Positions 23,389 to 34,236 are shown, counted from the first letter of the stretch. The stretch is 64,000 bases of DNA from Phyllobacterium brassicacearum (GCF_003010955.1 NZ_PGGO01000002.1:1-64000); one strand, 5' to 3'. Numbers and translations are program-made. Notes: generated by a model from the sequence alone, not told the origin.

Positions 23389-24853
23389 TATCAACAGCAC
23401 GGCGCTCGCCGTCTTTATCTTCTTCTTCGTACTGGTCACGGTCCTGGGCTTTGTCGCAAGCCGTTGGCGCAAGCCAGAAACGCTCGCCCATATCGACGAA
23501 TGGGGCCTCGGAGGTCGTAGCTTCGGAACCTGGATCACCTGGTTTCTGGTCGGCGGCGACTTCTACACCGCCTATACGGTCATCGCCGTTCCGGCGCTGG
23601 TCTACACGGTGGGCGCCTATGGTTTCTTCGCCCTGCCCTACACCATCATCGTCTACCCCTTCGTCTTCATGGTCATGCCTGTTCTGTGGAAACGCGCCAG
23701 CGATTTTGGTTATGTGACGGCCGGCGACGTAGTCCATGGCCAATACGGATCGCGGGGCCTCGAACTCGCCGTGGCTGCAACCGGCGTCATCGCCACCATG
23801 CCCTATATTGCCCTTCAACTCGTCGGTATGACAGCGGTCCTGAAGGCGCTTGGGCTACATGGTGAACTGCCGCTCGCCATCGCATTCATTGTTCTGGCAC
23901 TCTACACCTATTCCGCGGGATTGCGCGCCCCGGCGCTGATCGCTTTCGTCAAGGACATCATGATTTATATCGTCGTGATCGCGGCCGTCGCGCTCATACC
24001 CTCGAAGCTCGGCGGCTATGCCAATGTCTTCGCTTCCGCCGATGCCGCGTTCCAGGTCAAGGGAAAGGGTGATCTCCTGCTCGACAGCAGTCAATATGTC
24101 GCCTATGCGACGCTGGCGCTCGGCTCGGCGCTTGCGGCCTTCATGTATCCGCATACGCTGACGGGTATCTTCGCGTCAAATAGTGGCAAGACGATCCGCA
24201 AGAATGCGATCATGCTGCCTGCCTATACGCTGCTGCTCGGCCTGCTCGCCCTGCTCGGCTATATGGGCCATGCCGCGAACCTGCAGCTCGACAGCGCAAA
24301 CGACGTGGTCCCGGCGCTGTTCAAGACACTTTTCTCGGGCTGGTTCTCAGGCTTCGCCTTTGCAGCGATCGCTATCGGCGCCCTGGTGCCGGCGGCAGTG
24401 ATGAGCATCGGAGCGGCCAATCTCTTCACACGCAACTTCTGGAAAGCCTATGTCAATCCTGACGTCAGCGACGCTGGCGAAGCCAAGGTTGCCAAGATCA
24501 CATCGCTCGTGGTCAAGGTCGGCGCCCTTCTCGTCATCCTGTTTCTGCCGACGCAATTCGCGCTTGATCTGCAACTGCTGGGTGGCATCTGGATCCTGCA
24601 GACGCTTCCCGCCCTGGTCTTCGGCCTTTACACCAACTGGTTCCGCGCACCCGGTCTGCTTGCCGGTTGGTTTGTGGGCTTCTTCGGCGGCACATTCCTT
24701 GTCTGGGATGCCGGCTGGAAACCGCTGCACCTGATCAGCCTCGGCGGTGAACCCTTCACCGTCTATACCGGGTTGCTCGCGCTTGCAGCAAATATTGCCG
24801 TTGCCGTGGCGGTCAACGCGATCGTTCCGGCAAGATCGACGGTCCAAGCATAG
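23378..24853 (+). CDS. mctP: Monocarboxylate sodium-symporter-family permease MctP
   Basis: This 491-aa sodium/solute symporter (SSS family) has about 13 membrane segments. Family patterns include WGLGGRSFGTWITWFLVGGD and FYTAYTVIAVPALVYTVGAY near the N-terminus, and the region PHTLTGIFASNSGKTIRKNA. MctP of Rhizobium takes up lactate, pyruvate, propionate and alanine. The locus mctS-mctR-DUF3311-mctP is complete here. A strong hairpin follows the stop. Confidence 0.9.
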   Translation: MTTDINSTALAVFIFFFVLVTVLGFVASRWRKPETLAHIDEWGLGGRSFGTWITWFLVGGDFYTAYTVIAVPALVYTVGAYGFFALPYTIIVYPFVFMVMPVLWKRASDFGYVTAGDVVHGQYGSRGLELAVAATGVIATMPYIALQLVGMTAVLKALGLHGELPLAIAFIVLALYTYSAGLRAPALIAFVKDIMIYIVVIAAVALIPSKLGGYANVFASADAAFQVKGKGDLLLDSSQYVAYATLALGSALAAFMYPHTLTGIFASNSGKTIRKNAIMLPAYTLLLGLLALLGYMGHAANLQLDSANDVVPALFKTLFSGWFSGFAFAAIAIGALVPAAVMSIGAANLFTRNFWKAYVNPDVSDAGEAKVAKITSLVVKVGALLVILFLPTQFALDLQLLGGIWILQTLPALVFGLYTNWFRAPGLLAGWFVGFFGGTFLVWDAGWKPLHLISLGGEPFTVYTGLLALAANIAVAVAVNAIVPARSTVQA

Positions 24854-24856
24854 CAA

Positions 24857-24892
24857 TTCATGCGAAGGGCCGTAAAGCGGTCCTTCGCATGA
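24857..24892 (+). terminator. Long hairpin after mctP
   Basis: A 16-bp stem, TTCATGCGAAGGGCCG against CGGTCCTTCGCATGAA with one G-T wobble, closes a 4-nt loop 4 nt after the mctP stop. It has no T tract, so it may stabilise the 3' end or act with Rho. Confidence 0.6.
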
Positions 24893-25693
24893 ACCTGGCC
24901 GCGCCACCTCAAGGCAATTCCTACATCAACTGTGCCCGGTACCGGGCACGGAGAAGCGCAACTACGGCAGCATGGCCAACGTCGCCCTGGTATCTGGGCG
25001 CAAATCCGAATACGGCGGTTTATTCCGCCCTGAGGTAGCGGTGATTGCCTTTACCATACCCGACAGGGAGCTGTTATGAACCTCTGACTTGAAATCAATC
25101 ATCAGGCTTGCGGGGTTGCAGACTTGTAGGGGAACACTTTGCCGTCGAGATAGCAATGATCCCCTTTACCGCGCGAATTGTCGTATCCAACTACCTTTTG
25201 CCGTGATGGCCGTAAAGCAACCGGCATTTAAAAGAATGGAAGCTTCCGGGCACTGGTACTTTCCAGATGACAATCTCGCTGATCGCACATCTGGAAAGAC
25301 TTCGTTTCCCCTGAATGTAAGTGCTGCTTCCATGTTGGCAATCATGCCAACAGTAAGATGTTGTCAACGATGACGACGCCGATTTCGCGATCCAGTTCGA
25401 TTTTTCCGATAGTGCACAGATAATCCATACCGCGACCCTTAAATATTAGAGTGCACCGGACCAGGCGGGACGGAACAGAGCAAAAAGAGCGGTTGCTGCA
25501 GGTGTTCGCGCAGATCGGTCAGCGCTGCGTTTTCGCGGAGGCGGAAATCGGGCCCCTCCTGATCAGAGTAATGCCAACGGAATTGCCAACAATCGCGGAT
25601 TGCCAGTCTCGATGCGTCCGATTTTCGCCATATGGCGATCGCAACTCCGACAGAAAGAGATCTGCCCGGGCTCGACAGGCAACAGCAAGCAAA
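24893..25693. other. 800-bp gap without a supported gene
   Basis: Read on both strands; the short frames have no ribosome binding site and no recognisable family. No strong repeat or terminator was found. It may be eroded coding sequence between two transferred blocks. Confidence 0.5.
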
Positions 25694-25703
25694 ATATCTA
25701 TAA
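25694..25703. promoter_or_regulatory. BioR box ATATCTATAA ahead of bioR
   Basis: Nine of ten bases match TTATCTATAA, the BioR operator form. It ends 3 bp before the bioR start codon, so BioR probably represses itself. Confidence 0.7.
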
Positions 25704-25706
25704 TAT

Positions 25707-26375
25707 ATGACCACAATAAACGATGATACGATTGCCAACCGCATCAGCCGGGTCCTCGCTGACAGGATCGTAACCGGGCAGCTGGAGCCGGGTGCGAAGC
25801 TGCGTCAGGACCATATTGCGGAGGAATTCGGCGCCAGTCACGTACCGGTGCGAGAGGCGTTCCGCAAACTGGAAGCGCAAGGGCTGGCAGTCAGCGAACC
25901 TCGCCGTGGCGTAAGGGTCGCATCCTTCGACCTGAAGGAAGTGCGGGAAGTGGCGCTGATGCGTGCTGAACTCGAGGGGCTTGCACTTCGGCAGGCTGCG
26001 CCGCATTTGACATCATCGATCCTCGACCAGGCAGAAGCGGCCACCGTCGCTGGAGACAATTCGCGGGACGTGCGTTCCTGGGAGGAGGCAAACCGGCGAT
26101 TTCACCGGCTGATCCTTGTGCCGTGCGCAATGCCGCGCCTGCTTGCGGCGATCGATGATCTCCATTCCGTGAGCGCGCGTTTCCTGTTCTCGGCCTGGCG
26201 GTCCGACTGGGAAGTGAGGACCGACTATGATCATCGGGCGATCCTGGGGTTTCTGCGCCGAGGTAACCTCGACAATGCTGTTGCGGTGCTTGAACGCCAC
26301 GTCCAATGGATCGGACAAAAACCGGTCAAAAGCGCAACCGGTTCGACGCGGGACGCTTTTGCGATTGTCGGGTAG
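25707..26375 (+). CDS. bioR: GntR-family biotin repressor BioR
   Basis: This 222-aa regulator has an N-terminal winged helix (LADRIVTGQLEPGAKLRQDH, then IAEEFGASHVPVREAFRKLE) and a C-terminal FCD ligand domain with RAELEGLALR, FHRLIL and DHRAILGFLRRGN. In Rhizobiales, BioR is a GntR repressor of bio genes and binds TTATAGATAA-like sites; three such sites occur here, at its own start and upstream of bioB. It lies 312 bp before bioB on the same strand. No ribosome binding site precedes the ATG, so the message may be leaderless. Confidence 0.9.
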   Translation: MTTINDDTIANRISRVLADRIVTGQLEPGAKLRQDHIAEEFGASHVPVREAFRKLEAQGLAVSEPRRGVRVASFDLKEVREVALMRAELEGLALRQAAPHLTSSILDQAEAATVAGDNSRDVRSWEEANRRFHRLILVPCAMPRLLAAIDDLHSVSARFLFSAWRSDWEVRTDYDHRAILGFLRRGNLDNAVAVLERHVQWIGQKPVKSATGSTRDAFAIVG

Positions 26376-26631
26376 CTTCCTTGCCTAGCGGCAATACGTG
26401 TAGGCAAACTCGTTGAAATGCCTACAACGAAGTTGGAGTTCCTGTAGACCGGTGGCCACAGGTATGTCCACGAAAGGGCGAAATGCTCCATCAAGATATT
26501 TCCGCAAGAGGAAAGGACGAGCCCACAGCGGACTCATTATCAACCTAGATTCCACAATCGGGTTAGTGGCAGGGGCCTTACTGTAATCCCTTTTGAACGG
26601 GGTTGCGCTTTCCCGCATGCGCCGTTTAAAT

Positions 26632-26660
26632 TTATAGATAATTTGTGATTCTATCTATAA
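26632..26660. promoter_or_regulatory. Two BioR boxes ahead of bioB
   Basis: TTATAGATAA (26632-26641) and CTATCTATAA (26651-26660) are centred 19 bp apart, about two helical turns. They lie 27-56 bp before the bioB ATG, where bound repressor would block the promoter or early transcription. Confidence 0.85.
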
Positions 26661-26687
26661 GAGCCGCTTCAAGTCGGGAGGATTTGC

Positions 26688-27686
26688 ATGTCAGACAGGT
26701 CGGTGTCGGATAATAAAGACTATTCGGCACCTGACGATCGAAGGGTGAGCATCGCGGAAGCCAGGAAAATCTATAATTTGCCCTTTAACGACCTGCTGTT
26801 TCAGGCGCACACCATTCACAGGGCGCATTTCGACCCCAACGCTGTGCAATTGAGCAGGCTCCTGTCGATCAAGACGGGCGGGTGTCCGGAAGATTGCGGC
26901 TATTGCAGCCAGTCGGCGCATTATCCCACCGGTCTCAAGGCGTCCAGACTGATGGAGGTCGAGAAGGTCATCGCTGAAGCGCGAAAGGCCAGGGAGGGCG
27001 GAGCGACGCGCTACTGTATGGGGGCGGCCTGGCGCAGTCCGAAGGTCCGCGACATGGACATGATCGTCGCCATGGTCGAGGGCGTCCGCTCGCTTGGCAT
27101 GGAGACCTGCATGACGCTCGGCATGCTCTCGCCTGATCAAGCTTGCAGGCTCGCCGATGCCGGCCTCGACTACTACAACCATAACATCGACACGTCGGAG
27201 CGCTTCTACAGCGAAATTATCACAACGCGCAGTTTCGCGGATCGTCTGGAGACGCTGGCGAATGTGCGGGAGGCAGGGATCAAGGTCTGCGCAGGCGGCA
27301 TCCTCGGCATGGGCGAGACGAGTGATGATCAGGTCGCCATGCTGGTGACGCTCGCCAATCTTCCGGTTCCGCCGGAAAGCGTGCCGATCAACATGCTGAT
27401 CCCGATCCCTGGATCCAGACTCGGTGACGCCGCGCCGATTGATCCCATCGACTTTGTCCGCGCCATTGCGCTTGCCCGCATCCTGATGCCACAAACGCAT
27501 GTCCGCCTTTCTGCGGGCCGCACGGAAATGAGCGATGAGATGCAGGCGCTGTGTTTCTTTGCCGGTGCAAATTCCATCTTTGTCGGCGATACGCTGCTGA
27601 CAGCCGACAATCCCGGCGAAGATCATGATGCCGGGCTGTTTCGCCGCCTCGGTCTGAAGCCGATGACGCTGGATGCAGCTGAATGA
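26688..27686 (+). CDS. bioB: Biotin synthase BioB
   Basis: This 332-aa radical-SAM enzyme inserts sulfur into dethiobiotin to give biotin. The CxxxCxxC cluster site is Cys66, Cys70, Cys73 ([14 protein letters not shown]). Other family motifs are [25 protein letters not shown] and LSAGRTEMS. The [2Fe-2S] sulfur-donor ligands are present, including the Arg in RLSAGR. The N-terminus carries about 20 residues of polar extension. It is the first gene of the bioBFDAZ operon, with a 4-nt overlap to bioF. Confidence 0.97.
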   Translation: MSDRSVSDNKDYSAPDDRRVSIAEARKIYNLPFNDLLFQAHTIHRAHFDPNAVQLSRLLSIKTGGCPEDCGYCSQSAHYPTGLKASRLMEVEKVIAEARKAREGGATRYCMGAAWRSPKVRDMDMIVAMVEGVRSLGMETCMTLGMLSPDQACRLADAGLDYYNHNIDTSERFYSEIITTRSFADRLETLANVREAGIKVCAGGILGMGETSDDQVAMLVTLANLPVPPESVPINMLIPIPGSRLGDAAPIDPIDFVRAIALARILMPQTHVRLSAGRTEMSDEMQALCFFAGANSIFVGDTLLTADNPGEDHDAGLFRRLGLKPMTLDAAE

Positions 27687-28828
27687 TGCCCGAGCGTCTT
27701 GCCCGCTACGTGACGACGCTGAACGGGCTGGAGCGGAAGGGACGGAGGCGCGAGTTGGTAGCGCAGAATGGCATCGATTTTACATCGAACGACTATCTTG
27801 GTCTCGCCAGATCACCGCGCATCCGCGCCGCCATTGCCGGCGCGCTCGAGCGCGGAGTTGCCGGCGGTTCAGGTGGCTCCCGGCTGCTTCGGGGCAACCA
27901 TCCGGAGCATGAGGCGCTTGAAGCGGAGGCTGCCGCCTTCTTCGGGACGGAACGGGCGCTGTATTTCTCCAGTGGCTATGCCGCCAATACCGCGCTGTTC
28001 TCGACGCTGCCGCAACGCGGCGATCTTGTTGTCCATGACGCTCTTGTCCATGCCAGCGCGCATGAGGGTATCGCGGCGAGCCGTGCAGCGGCTGTTCCCG
28101 TCCGCCACAATGACGTTCAGCATTTCGACGATGCAATCCGTCGATGGCGGGATGCGGGTGGTATGGGCCACCCATGGCTTGCAGTTGAGAGCCTTTATTC
28201 GATGGACGCAGACCGCGCCCCGCTGGCCGAGCTTCTGAAGCTGGCAGATCGGCATGATGGCTTTCTGGTCATCGACGAAGCGCATGCGACTGGCGTTTTT
28301 GGACCCAATGGCCGCGGTCTTGCTGCCGGGATGGAAGGTCGGGACAATGTCATCCTTTTGCATACATGTGGGAAGGCCTTGGGCGTTGCGGGGGCGCTTG
28401 TCGGCGCGAACAGCGTCGTTTGCGAGTACCTCATAAACCGTGCGCGGGGCTTCATCTACTCCACAGCACCTTCACCTTTGATGGCAGCTTCTGTTCGGAA
28501 GGCTCTGAAAATACTGGCGGATGAACCGGAACGCCGCGCAAAGTTCGAACAACTCTGGACGTTCGCCAATGCGCAACTGACTGCGGCGCTTGGGTTCGAA
28601 GGCAGCGGTTCGCAGATACTGCCGGTGATGATCGGGGACAACAGTCGCGCAATGCGTATCGCCGCACGGATGCGGGCCGAGGGCTTCGATATTCGCGCGA
28701 TCCGCCCGCCGACAGTGCCGGAAGGGACAGCGCGGTTGCGGATCGCCATCACACTCAACGTCGACCGGTCTGCGATTGTGCGCATGTTCGACGCTTTGGC
28801 GAATGTGTTTATCGAGGAGGCTGCATGA
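27683..28828 (+). CDS. bioF: 8-Amino-7-oxononanoate synthase BioF
   Basis: This 381-aa PLP enzyme joins pimeloyl-ACP and alanine. Motifs are [52 protein letters not shown], and the PLP lysine Lys231 in [14 protein letters not shown]. It begins ATGATG within the bioB stop (4-nt overlap), so translation is coupled. Length is normal for the family. Confidence 0.96.
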   Translation: MMPERLARYVTTLNGLERKGRRRELVAQNGIDFTSNDYLGLARSPRIRAAIAGALERGVAGGSGGSRLLRGNHPEHEALEAEAAAFFGTERALYFSSGYAANTALFSTLPQRGDLVVHDALVHASAHEGIAASRAAAVPVRHNDVQHFDDAIRRWRDAGGMGHPWLAVESLYSMDADRAPLAELLKLADRHDGFLVIDEAHATGVFGPNGRGLAAGMEGRDNVILLHTCGKALGVAGALVGANSVVCEYLINRARGFIYSTAPSPLMAASVRKALKILADEPERRAKFEQLWTFANAQLTAALGFEGSGSQILPVMIGDNSRAMRIAARMRAEGFDIRAIRPPTVPEGTARLRIAITLNVDRSAIVRMFDALANVFIEEAA

Positions 28829-29463
28829 CGCTCCGTTTTGTTGTCACAGGGACCGACACCAATATCGGCAAGACCGTCTTTGCAGCGGCATTAACCGACG
28901 CGCTTGGTGCCTCTTACTGGAAACCCGTCCAGTCAGGGCTTGACGGCGAAACGGACAGCGAGACTGTCCAGCGTCTCGGACGGATATCGTCAGCACGCAT
29001 ATTTCCCGAGGCGTGGCGGCTCAACACGCCGGCCTCGCCGCACCTTGCCGCCAGAATCGACAATGCCCGGATTGACCCGGAAGCACTGTCACCACCGGTG
29101 ACGGAGGCTCCGCTTGTCATCGAAGGAGCAGGCGGCGTGCTCGTCCCCTTGACCGAAAGCGAAGTGTTCGCGGATGTCCTTGCCCGCTGGCAGATACCGG
29201 TCGTCCTTTGCGCCCGTACCGGGCTTGGAACGATCAATCATACCCTGTTATCACTTGAGGCCTTGCGCCACCGCTCCATTCCGGTTTTTGGCGTGGTCTT
29301 CATCGGCGACGAACAGGCCGACACGCAAAAGATCATCGCGAAACTCGGCAATGTGAACTGCCTTGGGCGTCTGCCGTGCATCGACCCGCTGACGCCTGAC
29401 ACCTTGCGCCAGGCCTTTCGGGATCATTTCGATGTCTCTTCCTTTCAGAAAGGGATCCTGTGA
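28825..29463 (+). CDS. bioD: Dethiobiotin synthetase BioD
   Basis: This 212-aa ATP-dependent carboxylase closes the ureido ring. The P-loop-like [15 protein letters not shown] is at residues 8-22, followed by WKPVQSGL and [13 protein letters not shown]. Overlaps with bioF and bioA are 4 nt each. Confidence 0.96.
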   Translation: MTLRFVVTGTDTNIGKTVFAAALTDALGASYWKPVQSGLDGETDSETVQRLGRISSARIFPEAWRLNTPASPHLAARIDNARIDPEALSPPVTEAPLVIEGAGGVLVPLTESEVFADVLARWQIPVVLCARTGLGTINHTLLSLEALRHRSIPVFGVVFIGDEQADTQKIIAKLGNVNCLGRLPCIDPLTPDTLRQAFRDHFDVSSFQKGIL

Positions 29464-30731
29464 CGCCCTCCCCTGTCTGGCATCCCTTCACCCAGCACGC
29501 ACTTGAACCTGCAATGAAGCGCATTATCAGGACAGAGGGAGCTTATCTCTTCGACGATCAGGGCAATGCGATCCTCGATGCCATCTCCTCCTGGTGGGTC
29601 ATCACCCACGGACATCGGCATCCACTGATCATGGATGCGATCCGACATGCCTCCGAGTCTTTCGACCAGATCATCTTTGCCGAATATACCCACCAGCCGG
29701 CGGAAGAGCTGGCGAAACGTCTGATTGCCATCGCCCCTGCCGGTCTCGACCACGTGTTCTATTCCGATAGCGGCTCGACCTGCGTCGAGGTGGCGCTGAA
29801 GATGGCCCTGGGTTTCTTTCACAATTCTGGCGCGCCGCGCTCACGCATTGTCGTCATGGAGCATGGCTATCATGGCGATACGATCGGGACGATGTCAGCG
29901 GGCGAACGGGGCGTGTTTAATGCGCCCTATGAACCCATGCTTTTCGGTGTGGATCGCCTGCCGTTTCCGGTGCCGGGACGGGAGCAGGACACACTCGACG
30001 CTTTCGAGGCCTTCTGCCGGGGCGGACAGGTTGCAGCGCTGCTGATCGAACCATTGGTGCTCGGAGCCGGCGGCATGCTGATGTACCCGGCTTCACTGCT
30101 GGCAGAACTGAAGGCGATCGCGACAAGGCACGGCAGCCTGATGATTGCCGATGAGGTGATGACGGGTTGGGGCCGCACGGGCACTCTCTTTGCCTGCGAA
30201 CAGGCGAACATCGCGCCGGATATCCTGTGCACGTCAAAAGGCTTGACCGGCGGGTCTTTGCCTCTGGCAGCGACCTTGTGTTCGGCGGAAATATTCGACG
30301 CGCATCTTTCATCCGATCGCAGCCGGACCTTTTTTCATTCGAGCTCCTACACTGCCAATCCGATCGCCTGTGCGGCAGCGCAGGCCAACCTTGACGTCTG
30401 GAAGACGGAGCCGGTCACAGCACGTGTCCAGTCGCTTGTCGCCATGCATGGGACAAGGCTGGAGCGGTTCAAGGCTGACTCCCGTTTCGGTAACGTGCGT
30501 CAGACCGGGACGATCGTTGCGCTGGATGTCAATGTCCCGGCGACCGGCTACTTTTCCGAGGCAGGGCCAAAGCTCAGGGCTTTCTTCAAGGGAAGACATC
30601 TCCTGATCAGGCCACTTGGCAATGTGATCTACCTGATGACGCCCTATTGCGTGACAGCCGCCAATCTCGATCGTATCTACGATGCCATTGATGAGGCAGC
30701 GGACATGATTGTCCAGGGCGGTGCCCGATGA
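29460..30731 (+). CDS. bioA: Adenosylmethionine-8-amino-7-oxononanoate aminotransferase BioA (GTG start)
   Basis: This 423-aa class III aminotransferase converts KAPA to DAPA with SAM as amino donor. Motifs are VWHPFTQH at the N-terminus, [50 protein letters not shown], and the PLP lysine Lys260 in [14 protein letters not shown]. The GTG start lies within the bioD stop. Confidence 0.96.
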   Translation: MTPSPVWHPFTQHALEPAMKRIIRTEGAYLFDDQGNAILDAISSWWVITHGHRHPLIMDAIRHASESFDQIIFAEYTHQPAEELAKRLIAIAPAGLDHVFYSDSGSTCVEVALKMALGFFHNSGAPRSRIVVMEHGYHGDTIGTMSAGERGVFNAPYEPMLFGVDRLPFPVPGREQDTLDAFEAFCRGGQVAALLIEPLVLGAGGMLMYPASLLAELKAIATRHGSLMIADEVMTGWGRTGTLFACEQANIAPDILCTSKGLTGGSLPLAATLCSAEIFDAHLSSDRSRTFFHSSSYTANPIACAAAQANLDVWKTEPVTARVQSLVAMHGTRLERFKADSRFGNVRQTGTIVALDVNVPATGYFSEAGPKLRAFFKGRHLLIRPLGNVIYLMTPYCVTAANLDRIYDAIDEAADMIVQGGAR

Positions 30732-31717
30732 ACCCGGTCAAGGCAAGCCGGATCGCCGGATTTGGCCATTACGCGCCAGAGCGCCGTGTTGAAAATGCAC
30801 AGATTGAAATTCAGCTCGGTCTTGAACCCGGCTGGATCGAGCGCCGGACCGGCATTCGATCCAGGCGCTGGGTGGCGGAAGGAGAGCTATTAACCGATAT
30901 CGCGGCCAATGCAGGGGCAGCCGCCCTATCCGATGCCAACATCTCACCGGGCGACATCGCCCTGACTATCCTCGCCACCTCGACCCCGGATCACTTGCTG
31001 CCTCCATCAGCACCCCTGCTTGCCCATCATCTGGGTTTAGTCAATTCCGGCGCGATCGACCTTGCCGGGGCCTGCTCCGGGTTTATTTATGCGTTGACAT
31101 TGGCCGACGGCTTTGTCCGCACGCAAGGCAGACCCGTGTTGGTGGTCGCAGCCAACATCCTGAGCCGCCGCATCAACCCGGCTGAACGAGCCACCGCCGT
31201 GCTCTTTGCAGACGCAGCCGGCGCTGTTGTTCTGGCTCTGTCAGATGATCCTGAGACGGGACTTCTCGGCGCGGACCTTGCATCGAACGGAAGCCGCTAT
31301 GACCTCATCTCCATTCCGTCGGGGGGATCGAAGCAGCCATTTGGCCCGGGTGTGGCCGCCGAGGAATGTTTGATGACCATGCGCGATGGCAGGGAAATGT
31401 TTGCGCAGGCCGTGAACATGATGACACTCTGCGCCAAGCGGGCACTGGCACATGCAGGGCTTTGCACATCAGGTATCAGCCGGTTTGTCCCGCATCAGGC
31501 CAACGCCCGCATCTTCGACGTTGTAGGTGAGAATGTGGGGATTGAACCTGAAAGGATCGTCCGCACGATTTCAGAGTATGGCAACTCCTCCGCTGCAACC
31601 ATTCCTCTGTCGCTGTCGCTTTCCCACCAGGCAAGGCCATTCATCTCGGGAGAAAAACTGCTGCTGACAGCAGCCGGTGCCGGCCTGACAGGCGGTGCGA
31701 TTGTGTGGGGGACATAG
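30728..31717 (+). CDS. bioZ: BioZ, ketoacyl-ACP synthase III-like pimelate-precursor enzyme
   Basis: This 329-aa FabH-like thiolase-fold enzyme carries the catalytic triad Cys116 ([14 protein letters not shown]), His256 ([11 protein letters not shown]) and Asn286 ([12 protein letters not shown]). Placed last in bioBFDAZ, it is BioZ, which supplies the pimeloyl chain by condensing glutaryl-CoA with malonyl-ACP in Rhizobiales such as Agrobacterium and Brucella, replacing BioC-BioH. It overlaps bioA by 4 nt. No terminator hairpin was found after it. Confidence 0.93.
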   Translation: MNPVKASRIAGFGHYAPERRVENAQIEIQLGLEPGWIERRTGIRSRRWVAEGELLTDIAANAGAAALSDANISPGDIALTILATSTPDHLLPPSAPLLAHHLGLVNSGAIDLAGACSGFIYALTLADGFVRTQGRPVLVVAANILSRRINPAERATAVLFADAAGAVVLALSDDPETGLLGADLASNGSRYDLISIPSGGSKQPFGPGVAAEECLMTMRDGREMFAQAVNMMTLCAKRALAHAGLCTSGISRFVPHQANARIFDVVGENVGIEPERIVRTISEYGNSSAATIPLSLSLSHQARPFISGEKLLLTAAGAGLTGGAIVWGT

Positions 31718-32144
31718 CAGAACCAGTTCGTCTGCTGCCAAACCTGAGGACTACCAGTTCCATAGTACTGAAAATTTGGCAAACGCCAGAACGAGAACCC
31801 TCAGGGTCAATTTAATTGATCGCAATCTTGATCCGAGCCTGCCATCAACCTCAAATCAGGATGCCGGTGATCCGATTGCAACTGCCATCTGACCGTTGCG
31901 GAGTGCCTATGTGCATTACCTGGCCTCGTTTTCACCAGGGATCAAAGCGCACGGGGATGCAGCTATGCACTGAATACGCGGGTACCGTATCCCATCTATG
32001 ACATCTTCCCGGCCATCGCCAAACTTCGCTGGTCCCTTAAATTCCCGCGTATGCGCAATGATATCGAGGGCGTAATTTAATACACCTCGCGAAGTCGCAG
32101 TTCGTCCTTGAACCCACCTGGCTTGATGGACTGACGGCATAATA
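31718..32144. other. Gap without a supported gene
   Basis: Lies between the 3' ends of bioZ and the GntR regulator (convergent). Only short frames without ribosome binding sites occur. No strong terminator hairpin was recognised. Confidence 0.5.
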
Positions 32145-32864
32145 CTAGAGACAAAGGGCCTGCCGCAGGGGCGCATTGCCCGCGAGCTTGTAGTCAAGGT
32201 CTTCCTCGATATGATCGATATGATTCCGGATCACTTCGGCGGCTCTCTTGCCATCCCGAGCAACAAGTGCATCGAGAATATCCGCGTGCTCCGATCGCGC
32301 GCAGCTCGAAGCACCCGATTGCCCGTAGAGCGCGATGACGAGTGATGAGCGGGCGACCAACTCGCGCATGAATCGTTCAAGGATCCGGTTCGCCGCGACT
32401 GATGCCAGCATGAGATGATAGTCGCCAGAAGCCTTGATGGCAGCGCGGCGCGCATTGGGCCCACGCTCGGCCAGCAACCGCTCCTCATCCTTCAGATGCG
32501 CCTGAAACAGCCTGATGTCGGCTTCTGTCATCCGCTCGGCCGCCCGCTCGGCGATTTCCGGCTCGATCACCCGGCGGGACTCGAATATCTGGCGCGCTTC
32601 ATCCGGCGTCGGGTGGGCGACAAAGGCACCGCGATTTCGCTCGATCTTTACCAGCCCTTCGAAAGCCAGCATCTGCAGCGATGCACGGACCACCGTGCGG
32701 CTGACGTCGAACAGTTCACCGACTTCCGTCTCGACCAGTTTCGCTCCGGGAGAAAGCCGCCGTTCGACAATGGCATTATGCAGCGCATCACGTATAGCTT
32801 GCGCCCGATCATCCTGCACGTCGTCTCGAACCGGCAATGCGCCATCCGCTTGATTCATTGTCAT
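32145..32864 (-). CDS. GntR-family regulator (FadR/FCD subfamily)
   Basis: This 239-aa protein has a winged helix (LHNAIVERRLSPGAKLVETE, then VGELFDVSRTVVRASLQMLA) and an FCD ligand domain with the metal-binding Asp/His positions (DYHLMLASVAANRI, EHADILDALVARDG, IRNHIDHIEEDLD). It is divergent from the ABC importer and racemase operon, which it probably represses in the absence of substrate. A palindrome, ATTGCATACAAT, lies 75 bp upstream of its start in the shared gap. Confidence 0.9.
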   Translation of the reverse strand: MTMNQADGALPVRDDVQDDRAQAIRDALHNAIVERRLSPGAKLVETEVGELFDVSRTVVRASLQMLAFEGLVKIERNRGAFVAHPTPDEARQIFESRRVIEPEIAERAAERMTEADIRLFQAHLKDEERLLAERGPNARRAAIKASGDYHLMLASVAANRILERFMRELVARSSLVIALYGQSGASSCARSEHADILDALVARDGKRAAEVIRNHIDHIEEDLDYKLAGNAPLRQALCL

Positions 32865-32938
32865 ACCCTGTCTGCACTATTCCTTTTAACGCGATTTGTG
32901 CGCAAGACCAGCTCCAATATTGCACACCGTTGAACAGG

Positions 32939-32950
32939 ATTGCATACAAT
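32939..32950. promoter_or_regulatory. Probable GntR operator ATTGCATACAAT
   Basis: ATTG and CAAT arms surround a CATA centre. FCD-type GntR regulators commonly bind ATTGTATACAAT-like sequences. It lies in the divergent gap between the GntR gene and the importer operon. Confidence 0.6.
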
Positions 32951-33072
32951 TTCATCGTTGATTGAAAACATGAACATATTTTGTGCGTCGCAGCATCACA
33001 GCTTCGAATTGATGTTTGTGCACTCAAATATTGAAGCAAGGATTTCAGGGAGTTAACCGACGGGACGGAAGT

Positions 33073-33088
33073 TGGCACGATACATGCA
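33073..33088 (+). promoter_or_regulatory. Sigma-54 promoter TGGCACGATACATGCA
   Basis: The -24 element TGGCACG is perfect. The -12 element ATGCA is one base from TTGCA, and GG and GC are separated by exactly 10 bp. It lies 32 bp before the ATG at 33120. RpoN dependence implies an enhancer-binding activator such as NtrC; no activator site was recognised upstream. Confidence 0.75.
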
Positions 33089-33119
33089 GAGTCTCATTCA
33101 GTCAGAAAGGGAATGCTGC

Positions 33120-34205
33120 ATGGGCAAAGCCGCTGAAATTGATATCGTCTCCGTTTCCAAAGTTTACGGCGCCACCACGGCCGTCGATACGATCAGCTTG
33201 AAGATACCGGCAGGCACCTATTGCTGCCTGCTTGGCCCGTCGGGCTGCGGCAAGACCTCGACGCTGCGCATGATTGCTGGCCACGAAACGATCTCAAGCG
33301 GCGATATCCGCCTCGGCAACACCGTCGTCACCGATTTCCCGCCGGCAAAACGTGGGACTGCGATGATGTTTCAGTCCTACGCGCTGTTCCCGCATCTCGA
33401 TTTAATCGACAATGTCGGTTTCAGCCTGAAGATGAAGGGTATCGACAAGGAGCAGCGCCGTGCCAGAGCGCTGGCCATGCTCAAACTCATGCAGATGGAT
33501 GGCTACGCAACACGGCGCCCCGCACAACTTTCCGGCGGTCAGCAACAGCGCGTAGCGCTTGCCCGTGCCTTGATCACCGATCCGGAAGCGCTGCTGCTGG
33601 ACGAGCCGCTATCGGCGCTCGATCCATTTCTCAAAATCCGCATGCGCGCGGAATTGAAGAAGCTACAGATAAACCTCGGCATTACCTTTGTGCATGTGAC
33701 CCATAGCCAGGAAGAAGCGATGGCGCTGGCCGATCTGATCGTTGTCATGAATGACGGCAAGATCGAACAGGCCGCGCACCCGCGCATCGTGTTCGAGCGG
33801 CCCGCGACCGCCTTTGTTGCCCGCTTCATGGGTGACCACAATGTCATTTCAGGCCGTGTGACGAACAGCGTGAATGGTCTGGTAAGTTTCGAAATTCCAG
33901 AGGGCGTCTCCCTCAGCGCATCGGGCCAGGCAGAAATCGGCAGTTCCGTCGACATCGGCATCCGCACGGATCGCGTGCGCATCAGCGATGCACCCGCCCC
34001 AGGCTTCGGCTTCACCGGCATCGTCGCCAACATCGAATATCGAGGTTCTTCCGTGAAAATCTCGGTCACCGGTGCAGGCATTGATGACTTCACCGTCATC
34101 GTCAGTGATCAGGCCTTCTTTGAAAAACCTGTTGCGGTGGGCGACGCCATCCCGCTCGCCTGGGATATTAACGACGCCATCATTCTTGGCCGTCTCGACT
34201 CTTGA
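33120..34205 (+). CDS. ABC transporter ATP-binding protein (PotA type)
   Basis: This 361-aa ATPase has a Walker A motif (GPSGCGKTS), Q-loop (MMFQSYALFPHL), signature (QLSGGQQQRVALARALITDP), Walker B (LLLDEPLSALDP), switch His (VHVTHSQEEAMA), and a C-terminal TOBE regulatory domain from about residue 240. It belongs to the spermidine/putrescine-type importer group. The start at 33120 has AGAAAGG upstream and follows the sigma-54 promoter; a start at 33072 would place that promoter inside the gene. It energises the two permeases downstream. Confidence 0.93.
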   Translation: MGKAAEIDIVSVSKVYGATTAVDTISLKIPAGTYCCLLGPSGCGKTSTLRMIAGHETISSGDIRLGNTVVTDFPPAKRGTAMMFQSYALFPHLDLIDNVGFSLKMKGIDKEQRRARALAMLKLMQMDGYATRRPAQLSGGQQQRVALARALITDPEALLLDEPLSALDPFLKIRMRAELKKLQINLGITFVHVTHSQEEAMALADLIVVMNDGKIEQAAHPRIVFERPATAFVARFMGDHNVISGRVTNSVNGLVSFEIPEGVSLSASGQAEIGSSVDIGIRTDRVRISDAPAPGFGFTGIVANIEYRGSSVKISVTGAGIDDFTVIVSDQAFFEKPVAVGDAIPLAWDINDAIILGRLDS

Positions 34206-34236
34206 AAAAACCAAACAACAAAAAGGGGAATTGAAA

